Origin: Rugalucina vietnamica
Taxonomy: Eukaryota; Mollusca; Bivalvia; Lucinida; Lucinidae
Assembly (NCBI GenBank): GCA_964017185.1
Contig: OZ024876.1
Span: 18,488,226 to 18,552,225 of the forward strand
Direction: 5' to 3'
DNA: 64,000 bases
Positions 44,664-57,100 of this stretch are shown piece by piece. The translations under genes and the position numbers were made by a program. The notes under the pieces are model-generated. The model searched no databases. It was not told the DNA's origin and was given only the letters and a program-made list of their open reading frames with translations. How positions within the stretch are numbered: position 1 is the first letter of the stretch; each line of letters starts with the position of its first letter.

Positions 44664-44915
44664 GAGCAGCGACGTGAGAAAACTCGTCTTCGGAAGCAGT
44701 TCCGACCAGGTCTGACAAAACCCAACCTTTGCAGTCACAGAAGAACGCCACAGAAGCATAAAATTGTGGATATACGAGTAAGTAGTAGAAATTGTAAGTC
44801 CATGAAGCAAAAACAAAGGCGCTGATCAGCTGTGCAGTCTACCCTAATAGCTGGTGCAGCTGATCTGCCGTCTTTGTTTTCGCATAGGCAAAACGCCGGT
44901 TTTCTCATATTAATC
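44664..44915 (+). mobile_element. Hairpin MITE family B copy
   Basis: GAGCAGCGACGTGAGAAAAC to CGCCGGTTTTCTCAT; one palindrome arm is altered (GTCTACCCTAATAGCTGGTG). Confidence 0.75.
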
Positions 44916-45651
44916 CTATCGAGCCTGGCGGGTGTACAGGCATATTGTAATGTTGGTCGAATATTATAGATGGAACTTAGAGTCAGTTTCGAGAAAACAC
45001 AAAAGCCGAGCGTCAGTAATTGCGGTTGCAGATTTACTATCTAGAAAGAGTTACGCAACTTGTGTGTATTCACTATTTTACGGATTTCCAAATGATCTAT
45101 TTTTAGGAACACGGACTGATTGAAAAAGAAACTTCAAACACAGTAAGTAGGTATATACATGTATATAAGACAGAATCCAATGAAAAGTGCATACATCGTA
45201 TTTGATGATGTATGCACTAGGATGCTGATTTTAATTGTCATTTTAAAAAAGAGAGTCAAATTTCGATATCTCTTTGTTCTCTTGATACTGAAATGAAAAG
45301 AAGCAGTTTTGGTTTCGATTTCATCGGACTTTCCAATATTCAAAAAATCAATCATAATATCATTAGACACTAAAATTTCTGTATGTTTTTATTTTAATTA
45401 TTTTAACACGGTTTATAATTCAAATTATCTAGCAAATATTAGGGCTTTATAGGCTACAGTTTCGATTTTATGTTTAATACAAATGAGCCTCGGTTTCAAG
45501 GGCGCGTTGGCATACGGGCTCCACAGGGAAATACATTTTCTTAAGCGGCAGCGAAATCATATCAAGCGGATCTGGAACTGTGCCTTTATATATATGCAGA
45601 AAATAGGTTTTCTAAAATACGGCCAATATGCATTGTTTTCTTATAGAGCAT

Positions 45652-45892
45652 GTGAGCCGCATCGTGAGAAAACCGGATTTTTGCCTAGGCGAAAACAAAG
45701 GCGCAGATCAGCTTCGCGGTAACCGCGAAGCTGATCAGCGCCTTTGTTTTCGCTACTCGGATAGTACAATTCCTCTTCTACTTAAATCCGAAATTTCAAG
45801 CTTCTAGCTCTTTTCTGAGCTTGTACAGGCCGGTTTGTGTCGGACCTGGTCGGAAACCCCGAAGACCGGTTTTCTTGCGTCGAGGCTCATGT
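45652..45892 (-). mobile_element. Hairpin MITE family B, well-preserved reverse copy
   Basis: GAGCCGCATCGTGAGAAAAC to GGTTTTCTTGCGTCGAGGCTC. The palindrome GATCAGCTTCGCGG-TA-ACCGCGAAGCTGATC type is perfect. Confidence 0.85.
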
Positions 45893-45916
45893 GATTAATG
45901 ATGCTTATCAGACAGC

Positions 45917-46136
45917 GAGCCGCGACGCGAGAAAACCGGTCCTCGGGGTTCAAGTGCTGACCAGGTCTGACACAAACCATCCTGTACAGTCACAGAAACA
46001 GGTTAGAAGCTTGAAATTTCGGATGTAGGAAGAAATGGAATGGTACCTATCCGTGAAGCGAAAACAATGGCGCTGATCTGCGTCTTTGTTTTCGCATAGA
46101 TAAAAATCCGTTTTTTTTTTCACGACGCGGCTCACA
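45917..46136 (+). mobile_element. Hairpin MITE family B, palindrome deleted
   Basis: GCGAGCCGCGACGCGAGAAA to CACGACGCGGCTCA. The central hairpin is reduced to GGCGCTGATCTGCGTC. Confidence 0.8.
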
Positions 46137-46657
46137 TCGGCAAGGCACCCCAGAGGTATACATGTGTATCTAATAGACCATAATTGCCAACATAATAAAA
46201 AATGAATGTATACTTAGCAGTTGTCGAAACGACAGGATACAGAATACATGTTTTTGTTTGTTTGAATTGATGCTTTACGTCCCAGTCAACAGCTACGGTC
46301 ATGTCGGGACGTTGCCTCCACTTTATGGGACTCTTACCCAAAATGAGGATGTCATGACATCCAACAAGTGCTTGAAATATAACCATCCAACCAAACCAAA
46401 AAGGCATATATGTATGGATGATTTGACTTGAAACCACTTTTCCTGGGCAAGCTCGACCTGAGCGGTTAACCAGTAATCAGATGGTCAGCCAGTGTAGGCC
46501 ACGATCATAATAAACAAGCGTTTAAGCCCCAGGCCATTATACATATAATTATGATCTTCAGTTCAAATAGCTCTTTATGTTTTTCTTTTCGACTCGGTAC
46601 TTTAACTAATGATGCAGACAGGAAATGTCAATGATTATATTTGTGAGAATACCATTA
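46137..46657. other. Intergenic, no gene seen
   Basis: Includes a dispersed-looking block with TTACGTCCCAGTCAACAGC and GGTCATGTCGGGACG (46270-46312), which reads like degraded repeat. No coding frame. Confidence 0.35.
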
Positions 46658-46955
46658 CACTTACACGAAAACTTGCCCATGCAATATACAGAGATTTAAT
46701 AAAATTGTAAAAAATCAGAAAATTTTTGATATTTTTAATATTTTTGCTCAAAACATGCATTGTACCCAACACGTTAAAAGATCAGAAAAATTTTGATATG
46801 TTTAATATTTTTGCTCAAAACATGCATTGTACCCAACTTGTTAGAAACTTGTTCTAACGAGTACCCAGATAAAAAATAAGAAAATTAGGTCCATGCAAGC
46901 CCCAGTTTTCCTACATAAAAATTGGGATTGAGGGGGTATACATGTTTTCCTGATG
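46658..46955 (-). mobile_element. Hairpin MITE family A, reverse, with an internal duplication
   Basis: It starts at AAAACTTGCCCATGCAATAT and ends near CATGTTTTCCTGATG. A block of about 75 bp (AAATCAGAAAATTTTTGATA ... CATGCATTGTACCCAAC) is present twice, at about 46707-46782 and 46783-46833, and the palindrome is reduced. Confidence 0.7.
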
Positions 46956-47172
46956 CTACAGCTTGGAAAAGACAAGTAATCAGCATATCCCGAATGCCCT
47001 TAGAAACACATAAATGCTGTCTTTCAATAAATTGTTTGTCATGAAGGATCACGTTGCCAGAATTTAAAGTTACTGTAGGAAATCGACCAGAAACTTTTCT
47101 GTAAAAAAATAAATTGATCTAAAATGTCATTGTGTCGAGTGCAGTTGTCGTTGGCTGTGTGTAGTCAGAGTA

Positions 47173-47454
47173 CATCAGGAAAACATGTCCGTGTAATGTA
47201 TACCCCCTTAAACCCCACTTTTATATAGTAAAACTGGGGTATGCAGGGGTATACATATTTTTCTTATTTTTGCTCCAAAACATAGATTGTGGGTACTCGT
47301 TAGAAACGCCTCGGCGAGGCGGTTCTAACGTGTACCCACAATCTATGTTTTGAGCAAAAATAAGAAAAAATATAAAAAATTTTCTACTGAAATTTTTAAA
47401 TTTTTACAACTTAAAAAATCTGTGTATATTACAAGGGCATGTTTTCGTAATGAT
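47173..47454 (+). mobile_element. Hairpin MITE family A, reference-quality copy
   Basis: ACATCAGGAAAACATGTCCG to GGGCATGTTTTCGTAATGAT. The central palindrome GAAACGCCTCGGCGAGGCGG with flanking ACTCGTTA and TAACGTGT is nearly complete. It ends 110 bp before the start codon of the next gene, so it may lie in the promoter or a 5'-UTR intron. Confidence 0.85.
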
Positions 47455-47563
47455 ATACTGACTGATGCAAGAAAGTGGATGATAGTTTAAAACGTAATTG
47501 AATTTTCGTTACCACCATTTATACACCATGATTTTATAGATTGTTGGCACCAAAGAAAACATC

Positions 47564-48100
47564 ATGGAAAATGACGAGAAGAACGAGGGGACCTCTGTTG
47601 ACCAGCCAGAGCCAGTAGAACGTGCCACTGAAGAGGATTTTGAAATCCTTGACATTCGTGACGCTCAAGAGGCTGATATAACGGAAGGGACAGAGACACA
47701 AAACACAACAGCGGCGACGGGGAAAGAAGAGAACGCAGTGCAAATCGATAGACTAGAAGAAGTTGGGAATACTGATAGACACGAAGTTGCTGGGGGAAAG
47801 GAGATACAGAATGTAGCGGACGAAACAAATAAACAGACAGAAGCTGGGATTATGGATAAAACAGAAGTTACCGGGGCAACGGATAAAAAGACCGTGACAG
47901 GAAAAACGGGGAAAGAACCAGATAAGCAAGACAATGTAGAGGAAGCTGGAGAACAAGGAATTGCAGATGATGCCGAAATCATGATGTTACGCGGGGCAAC
48001 AGGCAAAGATGACACAGAGAATGAACGAAAGACAGACATTGAAGGAGATATGGTTGGCATTTTGGCAAAGCCGAAAGAAAGCGCTTCGCAAGCTAAATGG
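47564..48100 (+). CDS. Unknown gene, exon 1 (acidic repeats)
   Basis: 537 nt, donor AAATGG|GTATAT, phase 0. It encodes a low-complexity tract with loose TEVTGATDKK / TGKTGKE-like repeats, probably disordered. The same frame has TAG at 47537-47539, and TTTTATAG there could also be an acceptor, so coding could begin in an earlier exon with ATG 47564 internal. The antisense frame over this exon is a shadow. Confidence 0.8.
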
Positions 48101-51100
48101 GTATATATGTTCTTAAACCAAAACACAAATGCAATACATAATACATTGCATGTAAAAGCACATAGTGTTCCTTCCTGATTATAAAATTCTTGGTATATTT
48201 TTGTTAGACTGTCTATGGAACAAAATGGTCGCAAAATAAGAAGAATTTCAGAATGAATTATCCAAACACATTGTCATATATCACAACGCACAATCACAGC
48301 AACTAGTTTTTAATTATTTAAGAAAGGATGATAATTGAGCCACTGCACCAGAAAACCACCAATTTGCATATGCGAGAACAAAGACGCAGATCAGCTGTGC
48401 AGTAACTGCACAGCTGATCAGCGCCTTTGTTTTCACTAAATGGATAGTAGAACCCCTCTTCTTCCTAAAACCAAAATTTCAAGCTTCTAGCCTTTTTCTA
48501 CGACTGTACAGACCGGTTTGTGTCAGACCTGTTTAGAAACCAAAATTTTTGATTTTCTCACGCATAGGCTTAATTGATAGCAAACTTCTCTCCTGATAAT
48601 ATTCTGTCTTAAAATTTCATGAGACTCAGTATGCCTGTATGACATCAGGAAAACATGTCCGTGAAAGGTATACCCCATTAAACCCCACTTTTATATCGAA
48701 AACTGGGATATGCAGGGATATACTTATTTTTCTTATTTTTGCTCCAAAACCTAGATTGTGGGTACTCGTTAGAACCGCCTCGGCGAGGCGGTTCTATCTT
48801 GTTCCCACTATCTATGTTTTGAGCAAAACTAAGAAAAATGTCAAAATTTTTCTATTGACAAATTTTAATTTTTACTGCTGAAAAAATTATCTGTATACTG
48901 CATGGGCAAGTTTTCGTAATGATGCGTGTTCTTTTTTGTAGGAGAAAGAGGGCGTGATTCACGTTGATTTCTTTGAAAGCGGACGCCGACCGAAACCGTG
49001 CAAACTAGAATTTCTAGGAGATCGGGCCGTGAAAATAGACAATGAAGAAGTTGCAGTAAGCAAGCTACGGTATGCCACTCGGAGAGAGTACAAGAGTTTT
49101 CCCCAGAGAGCCGCGCATTGTATCATAGTGTCTTATGTCGCCGTCACTGGCCCGGGGGAGGGGGGTGAGGGCTTGGTCAAACATAGCTTCCTCGAGATGC
49201 CAGATGTAAAAGATACTATCAATCTTGAACAAGATTTCATGGAACTGTTAATAAGGAAATTTCAGAAAACGCTTGATTTAGACCAAACCAATTTGGATTG
49301 CCTTGAAACAGTTAATGAGCAGCCACTGATTTTTGAAGGTGCGGATGTGATAATCAGGGACGCAAATGACAGAGGCAACAGTATTTACGACGGTCGGTGT
49401 TTGGTTGTATTGGACATAGAGTGTCTCTCGATCTACCCTGTTATCAATAAAGAGATGAAAGAACCTCACCGACTAATGTTCTGGAAAGAGGAAGGGGACA
49501 ACAGTGTCGAAAAGATCTTGCATTACACGAAAACAGAAAAGATCGTTTTCGAAACGTCGACTGCGATGTTCGAACTGGTAAGATTATTATTGACTTTGCT
49601 AAGATATGAGCAGCGTGATGAGAAAACCAACAATGTGGTTTCTGACCAGGCAAGCGGTACAAGCACAGAAGGTGGCTACATACTGGAAATGCTAGATTTA
49701 GAAAGTAGAGGAACAGTACTATCCGTGTAGCGAAAACAAAGGCGCTGATCAGCGTCGCAGTTGCTGCGAAGCTGATCCGCGCCTTTGTTATATAGCATAT
49801 GCGAAATGTTCGTTTTCTTATGATGTGGCTCATATTCAGGCGACCACAACCCTGTGAAAAATATGGCAAGTTGTATGTAAGCAAGGGAATTCTGAGCTCG
49901 AAATTTTTGTCACTTGATATCCTTTGATAGGAAAAGGTACACGTTGGCAATGCGCAGGAAAAGACGCAATCAGAAAGAAATGTCCACTCCGAAAATCGAG
50001 ATGGGAACAACTAGATTGAGGTACTTATACTTAGAAAACATATCGTAAGCCGAGTGAGCAGCTATTTCACAATAGGCGGCCACTCAGTTACCGGAACTTA
50101 AATACAAAAATGAAAACGCACATAATTCAAACAGTACAAAAAATCGACTCCAAAACATAAAACAAATGGAACCACAACAGAAGTATCGCCTTAGAACGAT
50201 CAGTGGCGGCAGTTCATACGTGTACCCACAATCTATATTTGGCGCAAAAGCAAACAAAATATCTTTTTTTTTTTTTCCTACTGATTTTTTTTTCTTTACA
50301 GCTCTAAAATCTCAGTATAATGCATTGGCATTTTTCTTTAACATTATCAATGTATTTTTCAGCCTGTGATCGGCAACATCATAGAACAACTTCACGAGCT
50401 GGACCCCAAAGTGAAAGGTCTTCTTCATGGTAAGACAGTACACTTCAACCTCATTATAACGCGCCTCACCTTAATGCGGTTTTTAATATAACACGCCCAT
50501 GTCATGGCTCCAAAATTGATTTTTGGTATATGCTTTATACATACGATTTAATATCCTCATTAGAACACTACAGTCTACATATACTTATAACACGGTCTTT
50601 TTCTTTTGATCCCAAAGATAGCGTTATGAGGCGAGTATTAAAAAAATATGTATAATATCCGTGTAGCGAAAACGAAACCACTGATCAGCTGTGCAGTTAC
50701 TGGTCTGCGCCTTTGTTTTCGCACAGGCAAAATTTCAATTTCGTCAGTTTACAGGCACTATTCAAACTAAATAATTTAAAAGAAAAATAGCAGGTTACTT
50801 ATCAAATTCAATAAATTCAAGATCAGCCGAAAAAGATTTAAAAAATCGTCCCATTTTAAAAGTTTTCAGTGCACTGAAACTATCAATTTAGTCTGACTTA
50901 AAGCCTGGTCTTGTTGAAGGCAAAGTCCGGCTCAATCTGTAAGTTTACAAAGCATACAAAAACTAATTTCCTTGATGTTAGAAATGTTTTGTTTTACCAA
51001 CATTTGCCCCCTTACTTATTTCTTTTAATTTATGTTATCATATGACGTCATGTCATAAAAAATCGTATAACCATACGTGTATTAACACTTTTGCGGGAAT

Positions 51101-54100
51101 ATGTAACGTCATTGACGACGTCCGTAACAACAATGTAAATTAATTTTCATTGAAGATATGCCCGCTTTAAAAGCGGTAAAATCGTATTTTAGAAGTCATA
51201 TGATAAAACGAATCTTACACTCGTGGTCATTTCATATGAAATTAATTAAACTCGCCGAAGGCTCGTTTAGTAAATTTCATATGAAATGACCACTCGTGTA
51301 AGATCCTCTATGTATGACAAGTTGCATGCTTTCGACGACTTAAGCCCAGACCATTTTCACGTATAATTTAATTTCAGACAAAGATTTGTTAAATCAGTGG
51401 GTCACCACAACACGGAGGTCGAAGAAGAAACCATCGTCGGCAAGCGCCTCATTATACCCAGGTAAACAGAAGGCACTAGTAGCCTCTTTGGCGTTGTTAA
51501 CACACGCCTTGTAAACCAGGGGTTGTGGGTTTGACCCTGGGCTTCGCCAGTCTTTTGGATGAGACTTTAAATCAAGCTCCGTCTGGTCTCTGTGTGATCA
51601 TGGTTGTTAAGTGAGACGACCCCCCACCTCTAAAACAACCTACAACACCACAACATCAAGAACAAATATAACCCAAACACCGGGCCGTTACAAAAGAGGT
51701 CAACCTGTATGCAGTTTTTAAGCGCAGACCTGTGCATTCCCTACACGAGAAAACGAACGCGAAATAAAAAATGAACATTTGTTCTTAGATGACCTGATGG
51801 CCTACTGATCAACCACATTGGGTCCATTTTAGTCAAATAGACGCTTTTCTCGCAATTGGATAATTGCAATTGTAAATTCTTAATAACCATTTGTGAATTG
51901 TTAAAACATTGTTAATAGTTAAAAACATTGCTCATCAGTGTCTTGGATGACACGATGGAGCACTTCCCTGGGGCGACTATAGTATAGCCTTGGGCAATAG
52001 ACGAGTCATCTGGGTACCAAAGAGATTGGCTTTGACTACAATACGAAATATTCAGAGGTTTGTTTTTCAGCTGTAAAAATGAAAATTTCATTGCAAACAA
52101 AAATGATATCAATATCATATGTTTTGCACAAAACATAAATTGTGGGTACACGTTAGTAAGAACCTCCTCGCCGAGGCGGTACTAATTAGTACCCCCAATC
52201 TATGTTTTGGATAAAAAAAAAAGAAAAAAAATGGTTAAGCCCTGTTAACCCTAGTTTGGGGTTCAATGGGGGTATACATTGCATTGACATGTTTTCCTGA
52301 TGAAATAAGTTGAACATCGTAGAACCATAACTACATTTACGAATGTCGATGAGCATAGTTTGCGCTATTATGATAAGCTAGGATAAATACAACTTGCGCT
52401 GTTTTGATAAAACACCCGAATGTCCCATGCATACATTAGGATAACAAGACTTCGATGTATACCCTTGTACATTACACTTCCCTCTAGTGAAACTTTGACG
52501 CACAGGGATATAGACCTGTGTTTTCATTTCTGCTTCGAAAAATATTGATGGTATCCGTTAAAACGAGGATGTCATAACGTATATTGATGTGAATTGCATT
52601 GCTTAGGCGTTTTTCGTACTTAGACAACACGTGTTTTGTCCCACAGAAATCCACCAGGCTCACAATGCTGAAGCGAGGCGTAGGCCGGCTCGAGAGTGGG
52701 AGAGACCCGCGGACACGGGGACTGAGTGGGAGAGACCCGCGGACACGGGGACTGAGGTGTGGGAATATCATCAAAGTAATGTACCACATCTAGTCTTTGT
52801 TTCTCATTTTTAGATGTTCTACATCTATTCGTTTTTTTTTCACTTTGTTTGAGATGTACTACATCTATTCTCTCTTCTTTTTTTTCCATTTTTTCGATGT
52901 ACTACATCTATTCTTTTCCCCCATTTTTAGATGTACTACATCTATTCTTTTTTTCCATTTTTAGATGTATTACATCTATTCTTTTGTTCTCATTTTTTAG
53001 ATGTATTACATTTTTTTGTCAATTTTATGATTTCAAAATTTGAGGTCCGGGCTTTATGAACAACGTAAAAAGGTACAAGTAGGCAACGATCAGGAAAAGG
53101 CGCAATTAGAAAAAGATTCACACTCCAAAACCCGAGGTGGGAAAAAAACTTAATTAACAATCAGGTACTTATGCCATGAAGACATATCGTAAGCTGAATG
53201 AACAGCTATTTTCCCAATAGGTCGTCACTCAGTTACCTAAACTTAACTAAAAGTATGAAAACATATATACATAAGTCGCCAACAGCACAAAAAATTTAAC
53301 AATCAGGTACTTATATCATGAAAACATATTGTAAGCCGAATGAGCAGCTATTTTCCAAAAAGGTGGCCACTCAGTTACCTAAACTTAACTAAAATATGAT
53401 AACATATATACATAAGGCACCAACAGCATAAAAAAATTTAAACACCAAGGCATAAAACAATACGAACCACCACAGAAGTATCGCCTTGGAACGATCAGTA
53501 ATATAAAATTATTGGCGGGCTTAAATCGATTTTACAGGTACCTAACCTCATCATCAGCTTCTGCAGTGGTTCACAACATTTAGTAAGATGTTGGGTCCTC
53601 GTGGTGAATCTCTAGCTAGTCAATGAATCATCGTGGACAAATAAATAAATCATGATAAATACCATGATTAATCAAAAACGAGGACTCACAGATTGAGTAA
53701 GCTGCCCGACGATGGAGGTCCCTGGGCGCCAACCAGTTGAACCTCGATGGGCCAAGCACAATATCGCATGCCTGAGGCGCACAGTTGGGTAAAGATTCAT
53801 AACATAAATACAACAACATGAAGTTTCGTACCTGGTTTCGCTACATAGTACACTTCTTTTTCTTCATAAATCTACAACCTTGGCATCGCATCCGGGTCTA
53901 TTCTGTTTACCTATAGAAAATTCATTGAAAAAGTGAAAATTTAAAACCACTCCTGATTCCCCTGAAATGAAAGTGGACTCACCCAAATGATAACGATTCG
54001 TCACTAATGGGATAATTCATCACGAAAACATGTCCGTGCAATGAATACCCCCTTAAACCCCACTTTTGTTATATAGCAAAACTGGGGTATGCAGGGGTAT

Positions 54101-57100
54101 ACCTATTTTTCTTATTTTTGCTCCAAAACATAGATTGTGGGTACTCGTTAGAACCGCCTCGGCGAGGCGGTTCTAACGTGTACTCACAATCTATGTTTTG
54201 AGCAAAAATAAGAAAAAAAAATCAAAACTTTTCAGCTGAAAAATTTTCGATTTTAAAGCTCAAAAAATATCTGTTATTGCATGGGCAAGTTTTCATAATG
54301 CAAGATTCTATCTTACAGGGCAACAGATAGAGAACACCATCGTCAGGGAACTGAACAGTGAGTACACTTCTGAGCCATCACATAGATAATCTAGCAAGTT
54401 GTATTTCCGACCATGTCTGACACAAATCAGCTTGTACAGTCACAGAAGCAGACAGGAAGCTTAATTTCGCATTAAAGTAGAGTAGGATTTGTACTACATG
54501 TATCTATGTAGCGAAAACAAAGGCGCTGATCAGCTGTGTAGTTACTGCACAGCTGATCTGCGCCTTTGTTTTCGCACATGCAGATTGTTGGTTTTCTGAT
54601 GCGGTGGCACATGTGTTTGAAGCAAATCGAGAGGATAAAAGTCCCATATTAGAGAAGTTGTTGGTCGTTAATAGCTAGTTTTCTTTTGTAGTAATCGATA
54701 TTCATTTTTCCTTTTTGATCAATAATGCCACCATTGCAGAGTTTGAAATAATAATTATTACTTTAATGAAGTTTTTTAAGCTGCACCACCGTAGAAAATC
54801 TGTCCTGGTGTTTCTGACAAGGCTGCACACCGTCGAAATCATCTGGTCAGGAGCAGAGTACGATAAGAGGCTAAAATTGCAATTTGATTAATATGCGAAT
54901 AGGAGGAGTGCATAGGCTACATGTATGTAGACAATAATATAAGATTATTATATGGGGTTCTGTTCTAGATGGAAGTTTCCAACCCAAGGGATGACCGTGC
55001 TGGTCATCGGTCATCCCGAGGGTTGGAAACTTCCATCTAGAAAAGAACACCATATTAGATTCTTTTTCTTGCACAACAACGCCCCAAATCTGGTTTATAT
55101 CAAGGTTTTGCGTATTTTTTTTTTTTTTTGGCGCACTTAGCCTGGGCGAGAACACCTGGGTGAGATGCAATTTTATCACCCAGGCAAAAAGTGTGGCAAT
55201 TTCTGTCTGGTGTGCAAGAAAAGCTCTTCTAATGAAGTATCATCTTTTTAGCTCACCTGAGCCGTCCGACCCACAAGGTGAGCTTATAGTATAGCAGTGA
55301 CCTGGCGTCTACAATTTTCAAAGATCTCTGAATCCACTCGGCATGTTAAAGTTCACGCGAAGCCTCCTTTTGAGGGGGATCGACAGCTTCTATCATTAAA
55401 TGGTTCAAGTCGCACGAATATTCTCCAGAACCATCAGACATATGCTCTTGAAACTAAGGTATTGAATCTCTACAAAGTTTGTTTAAATGATGATCTTGTG
55501 ATAACCTTGACCTGTTTCATGCCAAGGTCAACGTTGACCTCCAATGCATTTGAATGGAGAGCATCCCCACTTGCTTTATACAGTCATATGACCGTAATAT
55601 TTAGATGTATTTTTCTCTGAAATTGCAATAGCATGACCAATCAAAACCGAATTTCATGTGGATGGCTTATGGGTAATTTTATGTAAATGGACATAGTCAC
55701 GTGACCAAATGATATTCATACTGCATACTGCATACCAACCGTCCCCAAGACAGTTTTTCCTAATATAATCTTGAAAATTAGGCGAAGCATGGGAGTCTCT
55801 TGAGCTTTACAAAAATATTTTAATGATCTTGGCCTATTTTACGGGAAGATTTGGTCCCGTTTCGCCTACTCCCATTTCGCCTACTCCCTTTTCGCCTATT
55901 CCCATTTCGCCTACTCCCGTTTCACCTACTCTGGACATTCAATGAATCCCATTTCGCCTACTCTGCACTTTTTGACACCAAATGTTTTGCACAAGCCCTT
56001 TAAATAATCATTTTCTTCAGAACCAAAAAATGAATAAATACACATACTTATTTCACTTTTCTAAGGTAAACTTCAAAATGTATTTGCATATTTAAATGAA
56101 TCTCATGTTTGAAAACAACATTCTATTCTTGTTATTCATCCATACTGGATGAGTAGGCGAAACGGGAATAGTGAACATTTCTGGTGTAGGCGAAATGGGA
56201 GTAGGCGAAACGGGAGTAGGCGAAATGGGACAAATCATAGGCGAAACGGGAGTAGGCGAAATGGGAGTAGGCGAAATGGGAGTAGGCGAAACGGGAACAT
56301 CCCTGCGGGAATATCATTTTTATGCGTATGCATTTACATTAGGAAAACTGTTACGGGGCGAAAGATGGGTTAATGGATTAAAGGCCAATGTTTTTGGAAA
56401 TATTTTGAGCCAAGATTTGTTTGCCACTGCCCATGGCGAAATCAGAAAATGCATGTATTGGCATATACAGTCCAACCTGTCCTAAGCAAGCGGCCAAGGG
56501 AAACACTACTACGACTATCTTTTGAGACAATAAACAATGAATTATGGCATTTGGGTGTGAAGACAATTTTGACACCTGGCAGAGTTTTTATATCCATGTC
56601 AAAATATTTCTTTTTTGTGAAATTGATGAAATGATTATGAGTGGCTGCTTAAGGCCAAAATTGGGACAGAAACTAGTGGCCTCTGGCCACATATGACAGG
56701 TGCTTGCTTAATAGAGGTTCATCCACATGTAAAATCAATTGGGGGGAAATTAAAGTGCTTGCTTAAGACAGGGCTTGCTTAAGACAGGTTGGACTGTACA
56801 TGTATACCAGATCTCAGATGAGCGTTTACAGGACCATTATACACCATTCATTTGTAACCACTGCTCCCCCACCTACGGGGAAGGGTGGGGATTATGGTTT
56901 TTCAGCTTTCAGTGCCGTGCTATAAGCCCCAATCCCATCGGACAAACTGGGGGTCAAATTTTAACTCTTTGCCCCGCCCTTCGCAGTAGAAAATCTCCCT
57001 GGGATGGGACCCAAATGTCAAAACCCCGTCATTTCCCTTACACTGAGAGGACACTCGAAAAGTTATTGCCCTGCACTTTAGCCCGGCTATTCCACACCCT

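Noticed and set aside
44417-44751. Phe-rich minus-strand frames
   Set aside because: They are poly(A) expansion within a family A MITE read as poly-Phe.
47665-48234. 189-codon minus-strand frame
   Set aside because: Antisense shadow of exon 1 of the unknown gene; the sense frame joins by phase to seven more exons.
49578-49730. C-terminal extension of the exon 2 frame
   Set aside because: It runs past a strong GTAAGA donor into a family B MITE; the phase-0 donor and exon 3 fit better.
52593-52620. A further family A right end before the exon 5 acceptor
   Set aside because: GAATTGCATTGCTTAGGCGTTTTTCG is only loosely similar, so it was not counted among the edge insertions.
56149-56485. Arg/Asn-Gly repeat frames (GVGEMGVGETG type)
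   Set aside because: Translation of the 15-bp minisatellite arm in different frames; no start context or splice support.
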